DNA of 35,572 bases from Saprospiraceae bacterium (GCA_016787345.1 JAEUUU010000136.1:1-35572); one strand, 5' to 3'. Shown: positions 24,540 to 33,660, numbered from the stretch's first letter. Notes: generated from the sequence alone by a model not told the origin. Program-made: numbers and translations.

Positions 24540-25508
24540 TCAGATATGCGTCAGCAACCAGATCAGATAAACCAGATAACCCGCCAACAGAACGCCGGCA
24601 GCCCGACGCGTAATTTTCCGCTCACTCCCGTCGAAACGCATGCTGAACACCCAAACCAGCGCGGTCAGCACGACGTTGGCAATAAAATCCGAAGGCGAAA
24701 GCCCATCGACCGGCAGCGGCGCAATGACGGCACTGATGCCCAGAATGAAGAATGAATTGAACAGGCAGGAGCCAATGACATTTCCCATGGCAATATCGGG
24801 GTTGCCGCGCACGACAGCGGCTATGGAAGTGGCCAACTCCGGCACGCCGGTGCCCATCGCCACCAGCGTCAGGCCGATAACCGTCTCGCTGATACCCACC
24901 ATTCGCGCCAGATCAACCGCGTTGTCGACCATCAGGCGGCCGCCGAGCGTCAGGCCGGCCAGGCCTGCTATGACCAAACCCACGGCCAGCCAGACCGGCG
25001 TTTGCTTCATATCAGGCGTCGATTCGTTCTCTTTGCTTTGCCGGGCCAGTTCCATCGTGTAATAAAAAAATACCAGAAAAAAGCCGAGCAGCAACAGCCC
25101 GTCGATGCGGCCGATCAGTGAAGGCGCCCGGCCGTCGATGGCCAGATCGCCAGCCATCGCCCATACCACCAGCGCCGAGAGCAGGGTGAGGGGTATCTCT
25201 TTCCGTACGGTGTTTTTTTGCAAACGCAAGGGCAGAATCAGGCCGCTGATGCCCAGAATGACGCCGATATTGAAAATGTTCGACCCTATGACGTTGCCCA
25301 ATGCCACCTCGGGTACGCCCTGAAAAGTCGCGGTCAGGGTCACCATCAATTCCGGCGCCGAAGTGCCGAAGGCCACGATCGTAAGTCCAATAACGAGATC
25401 GCTGATGCCCAAACGACGCGCCAGGCTGGAAGCGCCTTCTACCAGCCATTTGGCGCCGTAGGATACCATTGCGACGCCGACAAAAACCAGTAAAACATTA
25501 ATAATCAT
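24540..25508 (-). CDS. Calcium/sodium antiporter (CaCA family, YrbG-like)
   Basis: The product is 322 residues with about ten membrane helices in two inverted halves. Half one carries A-F-G-T-S-A-P-E-L at about 47-54 and [10 protein letters not shown] at 71-80. Half two carries [11 protein letters not shown] and [10 protein letters not shown]. These are the alpha-1 and alpha-2 repeats with the Glu residues that bind cation in NCX/YrbG proteins. It exchanges Na+ or H+ against Ca2+ across the inner membrane. It begins nine bases after the stop of the trimodular gene, so the two share a transcript. Confidence 0.95.
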   Translation of the reverse strand: MIINVLLVFVGVAMVSYGAKWLVEGASSLARRLGISDLVIGLTIVAFGTSAPELMVTLTATFQGVPEVALGNVIGSNIFNIGVILGISGLILPLRLQKNTVRKEIPLTLLSALVVWAMAGDLAIDGRAPSLIGRIDGLLLLGFFLVFFYYTMELARQSKENESTPDMKQTPVWLAVGLVIAGLAGLTLGGRLMVDNAVDLARMVGISETVIGLTLVAMGTGVPELATSIAAVVRGNPDIAMGNVIGSCLFNSFFILGISAVIAPLPVDGLSPSDFIANVVLTALVWVFSMRFDGSERKITRRAAGVLLAGYLVYLIWLLTHI

Positions 25509-25517
25509 CGTATTTTC

Positions 25518-28500
25518 TCAAATTTTAAAGCGGTCTTCCCGGAAAACCCGCTCCAGCATTTCCAGCAGAAAATCCGCATCGCGGCGGCTGAAAACCATCG
25601 GCGGTTTGATTTTGATCACATTGTGGTCGGGGCCGTCAGTGCTCATCAAAATACCGAGTTCGCGCATCCGGTTGACCAGATAACCCGCCGCTTCACCCGC
25701 CGGTTCGGGTTGCGCCGGATTTTTTATCAACTCGATGCCCAGAAACAAACCCGGTCCGCGCACGTCGCCCAAAACTGGATGCCGGGCAGCCAGTTCGCGC
25801 AGGCCCCTGGTCAGATAATCGCCGGTTTCCAGGGCGTTTTGCTGCAGACCTTCCTCACGCACCACCTTTAATACTTCCAGCCCGATGGCGCAGGACACCG
25901 GGTTGCCGCCAAACGTGTTGAAATATTCCATGCCGTTGGCAAATGCGTCGGCGATGGCGCGCGTCGTCACCACCACGCCCAGCGGATGGCCGTTGCCGAT
26001 GGGCTTGCCTATGGTGACGATATCGGGCGTCACACCGTGTTCTTCAAAAGCCCAGAAATGGCGACCGTGGCGGCCGCAGCCGGTTTGCACCTCGTCGGCG
26101 ATGTACACCCCGCCGGCTGCCCGCACGGCACGAACCGCCGCTTTGAGGTAGCCCGGCGGAAGGGGTATTTGCCCCCCGCAACTGATGACCGACTCGCAAA
26201 TAAATCCAGCCGGCTTTCTGCCCTGCGCCTTGATATTTTGCACAGCCTGATCCACAAAACCTGCATAAGCCAGACCGGTTGCTTCGGCAGGTCTCCGGTG
26301 CAGCCCCCGGAAAGCGTCGGGCAAAGGTACGATCTGCACCTGCGGCGGCCGGCCCTTGCCGCCGGGGCCATCGAATTTGTAGGAACTCACGTCTACACAC
26401 GCCTGGGTATTGCCATGGTAACCGACCTGTACGGCAATCATGTCCTGTTGCCCGGTGCAGGTTTTGGCGAGCCGCAGCGCCAGTTCGTTGGCCTCGCTGC
26501 CGCTGTTGACGAGGAAGGCCACGCTGAGTTCCGGCGGGAAAGTGGCCAGCAGGGCTTCGGTAAATTGCAGGATGTTGTCGTGCAGATAACGCGTATTGGT
26601 GTTCAGCACCGCCATTTGCCGCTGCCCGGCGCGCACCACTCGCGGGTGTTCGTGGCCTACGTGCGCGACGTTGTTCACGGTATCCAGGTAGCGACGACCG
26701 GTGTCGTCGAACAGGTATTGCCGCCAGCCGCGCAGCATTTTCAGGGGCTTTTGATAGGAAACACTGAGGTTTTTTCCCAAATGGGCTTTTCTGAATTGAA
26801 GCGATTCCGCCGGTCCGCTTGCCTCGGGCCGGGGTGAAAACTGCCCGGTCAGCAGCAACCAGGGGTCGGGACAAAGGCTTGTCCAGACCTCGCGCAGTTC
26901 GGGAAACGCCACGCCGGGGTAATCGCCGCTTTTGCCCAGCATATCGAGTATGACCTGAAAATGCAGGTGCGGCGACCAGTTGCCGTTTTCGGGCATGGGC
27001 CCGATCTGGCAAAATGCCTGGCCGGCAGCAACCGTCTGGCCAACCGAGAGGCCCTCGAGCGAGGTTCGGGTCAAATGCCCGTACAGGGTGTAGAAGCGCA
27101 AATCGCCGGCCACCTGGTGTTCAAGAATGATCGTCGGGCCGTAATCGCGGTCGTGCGCATTGTCCTGAAAACTGTGCACCCGCCCTTCCAGCGGGGCAAA
27201 AACAGGCGTACCTGGCGGCATAAAAATATCCAGGCCGATGTGTACGGTTCGCCATTGCGGTCCCTGGTTGCCGCGCACTTCGTAGGCATCGCTGGTGTAA
27301 AAGGGGCGGACTTCGTCGTAGCGACCGATGCCGGTCTGATCGCCATGCACGGCAAATATGCGTCGGTGCAGGGCCCCGGCGTCTTCGATATCGGCATAGT
27401 TGCCCAGGTCGGCGCTGCCCACGCTCAGGTCGAGCCAAACGGCTTTGTCGAGCTCGCCCGGCACGACCGGCCGCATTTTAGCAGCATTTTGCTGCGCCCA
27501 GGCGACAAATGTGGGGTTATCGGGGCAGGGCTCCCAACCACAGGCGTGTCGCAGAGCAGCCCGCGCCAGTCCGGGAGGGATCTCGCGCAGCTGTCGGATC
27601 AATTCCCAGGCCGGCCGGTCGCTGATTTGCAAATAGGTATTATCGGGGTTTTCCGCCAGGTTGATAGCCGAACACACCACGCTGATGAGCAGTCGGGCGC
27701 CGATCAGCGGAAACAGGGCTTCCACTTCGGGTTCCGTCAGCGGAAAAATCCGGTGACAGCCGCGGGTCAGTTGGCAAATGGCCGTCAGCGGGTCGGGTTT
27801 GTGCATGGCGGCGTAGGCTGCCGCGATGGCCAGGTCGTTGACGGTATGGGTAAACACCGCGTCGCCGAAATCGATCACCCCGGGCACCTCCTGACGGGCG
27901 GGGTCGGCGCTGACGAGCACGTTGTAGTCGTTGGCATCGTTGTATGCGACGCTTTGGCGAAGTTTTGGAAAAAGGGGAACTGCCTGTCGTTCAAAAGATT
28001 GCAGCAGCCAGTCGGCCAGTTTGCGTTGTTCGGGGTCTTTGATCTTCTGCAAATGTTCGCGCGTCCAGGCCGCCTCCGAGGGGTCCCATTTGATCCAGCG
28101 GCGCGCGGCCGGGTGGTCGAATCCGGCGAGGGCTTTGCCGAGTTTGCCGCACAGGGCGCCGACGTTTTCGAGCAGTTCGGGCGAGTGCGGGTTCACTTCT
28201 GCGAGACATCGCCCTTCCACCCAGCCCAGCAACCGGAGCCAGCGGGAGGAGCCGTCGGGGGCCGCGACCGCGATGATCTTTTCACCGCTCAGCGCAGGAA
28301 CGACGCGCGGAATTTGCCAATCGAGACCGGCAGCGGCCAGTCGTTCGATCAGGGCGTGCTGAAATTCGAGTTGCTCGCGTTTTTCGTTCGAGTTGGCTAT
28401 TTTGAGGGTGAATTTTTCGCCGGATGCAGTTTGTACCAGAAAATTCAGGTCGATCTCGCCGGGCAAAGCGGTCGCGCTGACGTCCAGTCCGTAATATTCG

Positions 28501-28538
28501 CGAGCCAGGCCGGCGATTTTTTCAAGGCTAAAATTCAT
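25518..28538 (-). CDS. Trimodular fusion: APH-like kinase, M23 peptidase-like domain, class III aminotransferase
   Basis: This is 1006 residues. Residues about 1-340 form an aminoglycoside-phosphotransferase/choline-kinase-like domain, with A-Y-N-D201-A-N-D-Y-N and V-I-D223-F-G-D. The usual His before the catalytic Asp appears as Tyr-Asn. Residues about 400-545 are a LytM/M23 domain with H433-x3-D437, Y-G-H and H524-L-H526, so the zinc ligands look intact. Residues about 590-1006 are a class III aminotransferase, with the PLP lysine in I-G-K845-P-I-G-N-G and [10 protein letters not shown]. The relatives of the last domain include ethanolamine-phosphate phospho-lyase, so a kinase-lyase pathway on an amino-alcohol is plausible. 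No signal peptide is seen. It is first of a five-gene operon. Confidence 0.9.
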   Translation of the reverse strand: MNFSLEKIAGLAREYYGLDVSATALPGEIDLNFLVQTASGEKFTLKIANSNEKREQLEFQHALIERLAAAGLDWQIPRVVPALSGEKIIAVAAPDGSSRWLRLLGWVEGRCLAEVNPHSPELLENVGALCGKLGKALAGFDHPAARRWIKWDPSEAAWTREHLQKIKDPEQRKLADWLLQSFERQAVPLFPKLRQSVAYNDANDYNVLVSADPARQEVPGVIDFGDAVFTHTVNDLAIAAAYAAMHKPDPLTAICQLTRGCHRIFPLTEPEVEALFPLIGARLLISVVCSAINLAENPDNTYLQISDRPAWELIRQLREIPPGLARAALRHACGWEPCPDNPTFVAWAQQNAAKMRPVVPGELDKAVWLDLSVGSADLGNYADIEDAGALHRRIFAVHGDQTGIGRYDEVRPFYTSDAYEVRGNQGPQWRTVHIGLDIFMPPGTPVFAPLEGRVHSFQDNAHDRDYGPTIILEHQVAGDLRFYTLYGHLTRTSLEGLSVGQTVAAGQAFCQIGPMPENGNWSPHLHFQVILDMLGKSGDYPGVAFPELREVWTSLCPDPWLLLTGQFSPRPEASGPAESLQFRKAHLGKNLSVSYQKPLKMLRGWRQYLFDDTGRRYLDTVNNVAHVGHEHPRVVRAGQRQMAVLNTNTRYLHDNILQFTEALLATFPPELSVAFLVNSGSEANELALRLAKTCTGQQDMIAVQVGYHGNTQACVDVSSYKFDGPGGKGRPPQVQIVPLPDAFRGLHRRPAEATGLAYAGFVDQAVQNIKAQGRKPAGFICESVISCGGQIPLPPGYLKAAVRAVRAAGGVYIADEVQTGCGRHGRHFWAFEEHGVTPDIVTIGKPIGNGHPLGVVVTTRAIADAFANGMEYFNTFGGNPVSCAIGLEVLKVVREEGLQQNALETGDYLTRGLRELAARHPVLGDVRGPGLFLGIELIKNPAQPEPAGEAAGYLVNRMRELGILMSTDGPDHNVIKIKPPMVFSRRDADFLLEMLERVFREDRFKI

Positions 28539-28609
28539 GTGTCAGGCAGATCAAGAAAGGTGAGCGCAAGGATTGGGCATTGTACCCGCTTTTTTTCTTA
28601 GCATTGCCG

Positions 28610-28640
28610 CGAAGGTAGATGCCGTGCCAGGGCGCGGCAA
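28610..28640 (-). promoter_or_regulatory. Candidate promoter for the trimodular gene operon
   Basis: On the minus strand TTG (28638-28640), 20 bases, then TACCTTCG (28610-28617), one mismatch from TAnnTTTG. The ATG is at 28538, giving a leader of about 65 bases. Confidence 0.45.
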
Positions 28641-28701
28641 TTTTTTCGGTAAAAATGAATCAAATTCGTGCCGCTACAAGCGCTGAACGGCTTGCCCTCT
28701 A

Positions 28702-29709
28702 ATGATGAAGTTCCGAACGATGTACTCCAAAATTGCCCGCCGTATCCGTTGGGCTGCCAACGACGTGTTTTTTACGGCGGGTTTACGACGGGTGGATGCT
28801 TTGCTGGATTCGCCGGGCCAGTGCATCCTGCTGTATCACGGCATCGACCGGGCCGGTCGAAAGGATCTGAACAGGCGTTTTATCAGCTTGGCAGAACTGG
28901 ACGCGCAATTGCGTTTTTTTAAAGACCATGCACAGGTCGTTTCGCTCCGCGACTTTTTTGCCGGCCGATTCGATCCCTCCGTATTTACGCTTGCCCTCAG
29001 CTTCGACGATGGTTATCGCAACACTCTCGACTATGCGCTGCCCCTGCTGGATCGATATGGGTTGCCTGCCACCTTTTTTCTCACTGCCGTTCGGGAGGCA
29101 GGGTTCGACTACCTTTGGACCGATTTTCTGGACCTTTGTTCGAGGTTATACGATCTGCCTGTGCGAATCGAAGGCATTGATTATCAAAAGAAAAAAAAGC
29201 GCGGCGATTACCATCACCCTGATGGCCGCAAACTGCGCGACATCGCGCGCACAGCGCCCTGGCCCTTCAAACAAGCCATGTTCAAAGCCTTTACCGCGAA
29301 CGGCGCTTTCCGGGAGGCCGCCGACCTGCGCGACTATTGGGAACAGATGAGCCAGGCGGATATCCTCCGGCTGGCAGCATCGCCCCTGGCCGAAATTGGC
29401 GCCCACGGCTACTGGCACAACAACCTCGCCTCGCTTCCATTTGAAGACGCCTGCCAGGAATTGCACGATTGCAAACGCTTTCTTGAATCGGTTTCAGGCC
29501 GCCGGGTCTGCGCGTTGTCATATCCGGACGGCTCGTATTCCCCCCAACTGGTCGATTACGCGGCCCAACTGGGTTTCGAACGCCAGCTGGTGGTGAATTT
29601 CCGGCAACCGTCCGACGCCCGCGACGCCCGCTTGCGCGCCCGCCTGACGATAAACCCAACTATATCTATTGAAAATCAATTGATTGCCATTCAATCGGGC
29701 AAATATTAA
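28702..29709 (+). CDS. Polysaccharide deacetylase family protein (NodB-like)
   Basis: This is 335 residues. The carbohydrate esterase 4 motifs are seen in order: LLYHGI near residue 50, S-F-D102-D103-G-Y with the catalytic and metal Asp, and H235-G-Y-W-H239 for the metal His pair. L-S-Y-P-D-G-S-Y follows as the motif 3 counterpart (usually R-x-P-Y/F). A basic insertion (YQKKKKRGDYHH) lies in the middle. It likely removes N-acetyl groups from a cell-envelope glycan precursor. No signal peptide is evident, so a cytosolic or membrane-associated location is likely. Two ATG codons at 28702 and 28705 are possible starts. The acetyltransferase gene follows after two bases. Confidence 0.9.
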   Translation: MMKFRTMYSKIARRIRWAANDVFFTAGLRRVDALLDSPGQCILLYHGIDRAGRKDLNRRFISLAELDAQLRFFKDHAQVVSLRDFFAGRFDPSVFTLALSFDDGYRNTLDYALPLLDRYGLPATFFLTAVREAGFDYLWTDFLDLCSRLYDLPVRIEGIDYQKKKKRGDYHHPDGRKLRDIARTAPWPFKQAMFKAFTANGAFREAADLRDYWEQMSQADILRLAASPLAEIGAHGYWHNNLASLPFEDACQELHDCKRFLESVSGRRVCALSYPDGSYSPQLVDYAAQLGFERQLVVNFRQPSDARDARLRARLTINPTISIENQLIAIQSGKY

Positions 29710-29711
29710 AT

Positions 29712-30641
29712 ATGTACCAATTCCGGCCAGTCACCGACGACAACTTCGGCGATATCGTTTACTTGTTCCGGGTCGCGGTTCAAAAAACTGTTTCAACCCG
29801 ATACCTGCAACGTAAATACAGTTCCCCCTTTTCAGGCGGCAGATTGTGGGGTTTTATGGCTTTTGAAGAGGCAACAGGCAAACCCGTGGCCATGACGATG
29901 GCGCTGCCCTGCCATATTACCGGCAAGGGGGAGCCCATACCCGCTGCCCAGATGATCGACGCCTTTACAGACCCTTTGCATACGGGCCGGGGATTGATGA
30001 CCTCATTGCTGCGCCTGACCATAGAAGCGCTGGAAAAGCAAGGTATCCGGCTGTTTTTCAGCTTTTGCAACCAGAATAGCTTGCATGTCGTTCTTCATAA
30101 ATTTGGCTGGACCCCATTGGTTCGGATGGAATATTACCTGTTGCCCGCGGCGACAATACCCTTCGAAGCGATTTTTCGTCGATGTAAACTTTTGGGGCTT
30201 TGGCGCTTTTTTGCGGAAAAAATAATGGACAAGTACGCCCTGCCAGCCGACTCCATACCCAACTCCGTACTCGTGGAAGGCTATTCCGGCATAAAACATG
30301 ATGCCGCTTATTTTCAGTATAAAAAATTCACATTCAATCGGTTATTGACTATTGCCGGCACACCCGTCTGGGTAAAACCCGAGGGCGGGCTTTTGGTTGG
30401 CGACGTCCAATTCAAGGAAGATACCGACTTCGATGCGCTGCTGTCTGGTTTGCGTCAACTGGCCAGGCGTCTGGGTTTGCGGCGCGTCGTATTTCAAGTA
30501 AGTCCACAGACCCGTCTGCAAGCGGAGTTGAGCCGTCGTATTGTTCCACACACTTCATGGGTCGTCGCCGGAAAAGCATTGGAAGCCTCCGTTGATCTGA
30601 CGTCCCTTCGGTTTTCGTACGCCGACATCGATACTTTTTGA
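29712..30641 (+). CDS. GNAT-type N-acyltransferase
   Basis: This encodes 309 residues. The N-terminal half shows the GNAT pattern: beta-strand (LWGFMAFEEATGKPVAMTMALP), a D-A-F-T-D-P-L-H-T-G-R-G-L-M-T-S-L acetyl-CoA-binding loop (R-G-x-M), and helix (LLRLTIEALEKQGIRLFFSFCN). A second region of similar length follows (GYSGIKHDAAYFQYKKF to VSPQTRLQAEL), which could be a second GNAT-like half as in FemAB/LicD-associated proteins. The pairing with a deacetylase two bases upstream suggests trimming and reacylation of an amino sugar on surface glycan. This is inference from position. Confidence 0.8.
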   Translation: MYQFRPVTDDNFGDIVYLFRVAVQKTVSTRYLQRKYSSPFSGGRLWGFMAFEEATGKPVAMTMALPCHITGKGEPIPAAQMIDAFTDPLHTGRGLMTSLLRLTIEALEKQGIRLFFSFCNQNSLHVVLHKFGWTPLVRMEYYLLPAATIPFEAIFRRCKLLGLWRFFAEKIMDKYALPADSIPNSVLVEGYSGIKHDAAYFQYKKFTFNRLLTIAGTPVWVKPEGGLLVGDVQFKEDTDFDALLSGLRQLARRLGLRRVVFQVSPQTRLQAELSRRIVPHTSWVVAGKALEASVDLTSLRFSYADIDTF

Positions 30642-30734
30642 CACCGGGTCAATACGGTTTGGTGTGCGAATCAAGGGAGCGGCAGTAGTGGCGAGATGAT
30701 TGATATCAGGGAAAAAATGGGAGCAAACGCGCCT

Positions 30735-31271
30735 TTAATGGTCCATAATAGCCTGGATAATCAATTTGCCGGAGGCTTTGGCATCGGATTGCATTTTGCC
30801 CAGAATGGGGAAAACCGCAACGACCGGAAGTTGTTTGAATTTGAATTCCCCCCAGTTTTTGGCTGTGCTGTGTTTGGGCACCGGTTCAATTTGCAAGGGC
30901 ATTTCCCTGGCCAGTTTGGCTCTTTTGCGTTTTGGCGCCAGCCGCAGCAAGTCTTTGCGGGTTTGAATTATCCTGGCCTTCAACTCCGCGCCTTTTCCCT
31001 GCAATAAAAAAATTTGCGTCGTCAGTTCCTTGTTCCTGCCTTCCACGGGCATACCTGGCTGATCTGGTTTCGGACCGCCGGCAGCTGCCCAGATTTCGGC
31101 GCGCAAAGTATCCACATAACCAACAAACGACTCAACAATTTGGGTGGCTTCCCATGCTTTTGCGAGGGAGAGCGAATCAGCCGGAATGCTGGCCGGCTCG
31201 GATTGAGCCTTTGAAATACAGAGGCTTCCCAACATCAGCCCCATGAACAAGAGGAAACGCAGGACAGACAT
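30735..31271 (-). CDS. Short GldM-like (N-terminal domain) protein
   Basis: This is 178 residues, about one third of a normal GldM/PorM. Residues 1-22 form a hydrophobic helix or signal peptide (ending S-K-A-Q). Residues 45-62 (QIVESFVGYVDTLRAEIW), 78-111 (a helix after G-R-N-K-E-L-T-T-Q) and 140-168 (W-G-E-F-K-F-K-Q-L-P-V-V-A-V, then L-G-K-M-Q-S-D-A-K) resemble the first periplasmic domain of GldM, including the 'W..F...P..A....L...Q.D' block. The later periplasmic domains are missing and nothing in the downstream sequence looks like their remnants. The GldL-like gene is 18 bases upstream, in the gldL-gldM order. The family call is by eye. Confidence 0.65.
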   Translation of the reverse strand: MSVLRFLLFMGLMLGSLCISKAQSEPASIPADSLSLAKAWEATQIVESFVGYVDTLRAEIWAAAGGPKPDQPGMPVEGRNKELTTQIFLLQGKGAELKARIIQTRKDLLRLAPKRKRAKLAREMPLQIEPVPKHSTAKNWGEFKFKQLPVVAVFPILGKMQSDAKASGKLIIQAIMDH

Positions 31272-31289
31272 ATTTGGCCAATAGATCTT

Positions 31290-31769
31290 TTAAAAAAATA
31301 GCGCCAGAAAGGCCGTCAATGGAAGCAGGCGAAAAACAGCATTGCGGTAAAAGCGGCTCTTTTCCGGCTGTTCTTTTCGGGTTACCCATAAAACAATGCA
31401 GGTAAGCAACAGCAGCGCAACCAGAGGAAATGAGAGGATCGACATCTCGTGCCCGCCCTCCCAGGCTTCGATGCGAAAAAGCCAGCCCATTAATCCCAGA
31501 CTCAATGCAAACCCCACGGCATGCGCGCCCAAATGCTGCCGGACGCCCTTGCTGCCGAAAATCAGAATGGGCAGCGCAAGGTAACAGCACATGAGAATGC
31601 TGAACGTCAGAATCAGGATTTCACTGCCGCCTTCCCAGGATTCCAATTTGAGGAAAAACCCGACCAGCGTCAGCAGCCAGAGTGCGATTTCGAAGCCGAT
31701 GGCTACCCTTCGGGCGATCGGGAGACGTTGTGGCGAGCGGTCGGGTTCGTCGATCAAGGGTGTTGTCAT
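31290..31769 (-). CDS. GldL-like membrane protein with duplicated hairpin
   Basis: From the ATG at 31767-31769 this gives 159 residues with at least four membrane helices; a fifth is possible at the C-terminus. Two segments are internal repeats: G-F-F-L-K-L-E-S-W-E-G-G-S-E (37-50) and G-W-L-F-R-I-E-A-W-E-G-G-H-E (95-108), each followed by I-L-x-F. They resemble the first hairpin of GldL, whose G-A-L-F-K-I-x-H segment links two helices with a conserved Glu. The cytoplasmic C-terminal domain of GldL is absent. The gene precedes the GldM-like gene by 18 bases. The GldL assignment is inference from motif and neighbour. The longer frame from 31904 is rejected. Confidence 0.55.
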   Translation of the reverse strand: MTTPLIDEPDRSPQRLPIARRVAIGFEIALWLLTLVGFFLKLESWEGGSEILILTFSILMCCYLALPILIFGSKGVRQHLGAHAVGFALSLGLMGWLFRIEAWEGGHEMSILSFPLVALLLLTCIVLWVTRKEQPEKSRFYRNAVFRLLPLTAFLALFF

Positions 31770-31865
31770 GTTGCGTTTTTTAAAAAATTGCAGGTGTGAA
31801 GGTAGGGTGAAGCGTTCTTTAAGCCGGAAAATTGTGGATACCTGCTTGCAACCTTTTTCCGGGAT

Positions 31866-31895
31866 TTGTATTACCATGAACTTGCCCCATCTTTG
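31866..31895 (+). promoter_or_regulatory. Candidate promoter for aceF
   Basis: TTG at 31866-31868, a 19-base spacer and CATCTTTG at 31888-31895 deviate from TAnnTTTG only at the first base of the -7 element. The ATG is 30 bases further on. Confidence 0.5.
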
Positions 31896-31924
31896 CCCAC
31901 CCAAATTTTAAAGTCGCGAACCGT

Positions 31925-33502
31925 ATGGCATACGAATTCAAACTACCCTCCCTCGGCGAAGGCGTTACCGGAAAAGTACTCGAAGTGCTCGTCAAACCCG
32001 GCGACCAGGTCAAAAAGGATCAAAATATTCTCATCGTCGGCACCGACAAAGTGGACGCCGAAATTCCGGCCGATGCCGATGGCGTGGTGGAAGAAGTCCT
32101 CGTAAAAAAAGGCGACGACGTAACCGAAGGCGCCGTCATCCTGCGCCTGCAAAGCGCCGGCAGCGCTGCCACACCGGCCCCTGCCAAGGCCGCCGACCCG
32201 GCGCCGGTTGCCGCTTCGGCGCCCGCTGCACCGGCTGCCGCCACCGCGGTTTACGAATTCAAACTGCCCTCGCTCGGCGAAGGCGTCACCGGAAAAGTGC
32301 TCGACGTACTCGTCAAACCCGGCGATTCCGTTGCCAAAGACCAGAATGTACTGATCGTCGGCACCGACAAGGTCGACGCTGAAATCCCTGCCGATGCCGC
32401 CGGCACGGTCGTGGAGGTTTTGGTCAAAAAAGGCGACGACGTGACCGAGGGCTCCGTCGTCCTGCGCCTGCAAACCAGCGGCGCCGCACCGGTTGCAGCT
32501 GCGCCCGCGCCTGCTCCGGTAGCCAGCGCACCCGCAGCGCCGGCCGCACCCGCCCCTGCCGCACCGGTAGCCGCACCGGCTAGCGCATCCGCCGCTTCGT
32601 CGTTCCGCATATCGCCGCTCGCCCGCAAACGCGCCAAGGAACTCGGTGTCAACCTCTCCGACGTACGGCCCGCCGAGGGCGCCAGCCGCATCTCGTACAA
32701 AGACGTGGTAGACTACGTCAAACACAAAATTGATACGGGCGGCGGACAATCCGGCGCCGTGGCGGGCGCCATGCCGCACAAAAAACTGCCCGATTTCGCC
32801 AAATTCGGCGAGATCGAACGCCAGCCCCAGAGCCGCATCGGCGTGATCACGGCGGAGAACATGCACTACGCTTTCAACACGATTCCGCATGCCTGGATCT
32901 CTGAAAAAGCCGACATCACCCAACTCGAAAAACTGCGTCAGCAATACAAAGAGCAGGTCAAAGCCGCCGGCGGTAACCTGACCACTACAGCCATCATCAC
33001 CAAGGCCGTGAGCGGGCTGTTAAAAAAAATGCCGCAGTTCAATGCGAGCTACGACGCTGAAAAGCAAGAGGTTATTTTTAAAAAATACGTCAATGTCGGC
33101 ATCGCTGTCGACACCCCGCGCGGCCTGCTCGTGCCGGTGATCCGCAACACCGATCAGAAAGGGCTGCAACAGATCGCCGTCGACCTGACGGAGATCAGTA
33201 CCCGCACCCGCGACGGCAAAAACAAACCCGACGACCTCGACGGCGGCACTTTCACTATTTCCAATATCGGCGGCATCGGCGGCACCAACATGTTGTCGAT
33301 CGTCAACTGGCCGCAGGTGGCCATCCTGAGCATCACAGCCGCCACGACCGAAGCCGTCTGGAACGGCACGGCCTTCGAACCCCGCCTCCTGATGCCCATG
33401 ACCATCGGCTGGGACCACCGCGTGATCAACGGCGCCGACGCCGCGCGTTTCCTGGTGGAATTGAAGCGGATTCTGGAAGAACCGTTTTTGGGGTGGATGT
33501 GA
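31925..33502 (+). CDS. aceF: Pyruvate dehydrogenase E2 (dihydrolipoyl acetyltransferase)
   Basis: This encodes 525 residues. Lipoyl domain 1 (about 2-77) has the lipoylated lysine K42 in G-T-D-K-V-D-A; lipoyl domain 2 (about 110-185) has K149 in the same motif. Ala/Pro-rich linkers follow each. The E3/E1-binding domain is at about 227-262 (RISPLARKRAKELGVNLSDV). The catalytic domain begins near 285 (KLPDFAKFGEIER) and ends with D-H498-R-V-I-N502-G-A-D. Asn at the position that is often Asp also occurs in Azotobacter E2p. The catalytic core aligns by eye with AceF rather than with branched-chain E2, pairing it with aceE. The two lipoyl domains are nearly identical at DNA level, 327 bases apart. 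Confidence 0.93.
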   Translation: MAYEFKLPSLGEGVTGKVLEVLVKPGDQVKKDQNILIVGTDKVDAEIPADADGVVEEVLVKKGDDVTEGAVILRLQSAGSAATPAPAKAADPAPVAASAPAAPAAATAVYEFKLPSLGEGVTGKVLDVLVKPGDSVAKDQNVLIVGTDKVDAEIPADAAGTVVEVLVKKGDDVTEGSVVLRLQTSGAAPVAAAPAPAPVASAPAAPAAPAPAAPVAAPASASAASSFRISPLARKRAKELGVNLSDVRPAEGASRISYKDVVDYVKHKIDTGGGQSGAVAGAMPHKKLPDFAKFGEIERQPQSRIGVITAENMHYAFNTIPHAWISEKADITQLEKLRQQYKEQVKAAGGNLTTTAIITKAVSGLLKKMPQFNASYDAEKQEVIFKKYVNVGIAVDTPRGLLVPVIRNTDQKGLQQIAVDLTEISTRTRDGKNKPDDLDGGTFTISNIGGIGGTNMLSIVNWPQVAILSITAATTEAVWNGTAFEPRLLMPMTIGWDHRVINGADAARFLVELKRILEEPFLGWM

Positions 33503-33504
33503 GA

Positions 33505-33660
33505 TTAGGGTTGATGGGGTTTATAAGGTTTATAAGGTTGATAAAAAAGGGTAGTTTCTGCCCTCTGTTTTATTGAGCTCTTGTGAAAAGACCAATAAAC
33601 TGAGGGCAGAAACAACCCTTTTTTATCAACCTCATAAACCCCATCAACCCTCATCAACCT
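33505..33660. terminator. Long inverted repeat of 9-base units between convergent aceF and esterase genes
   Basis: Left arm 33505-33564 and right arm 33602-33660 are inverted copies. The inner 32 bases (GGTTGAT, A6, GGGT, then GTTTCTGCCCTC) match with one difference. The outer parts are units of the form NNGGTT(G/T)AT. The left arm carries one extra unit-length segment (about 9-10 bases) relative to the right. The middle 37 bases can also partly pair. Position between convergent genes suggests a bidirectional terminator; the TAG stop of the esterase overlaps its end (33659-33661). Confidence 0.8.

Noticed and set aside
22467-24755. Plus-strand open frame of 762 codons
   Set aside because: Antisense of the GH-D-like glycosidase and the end of the antiporter gene.
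26961-28601. Plus-strand open frame of 546 codons
   Set aside because: Antisense of the trimodular gene, whose three domains have intact motifs.
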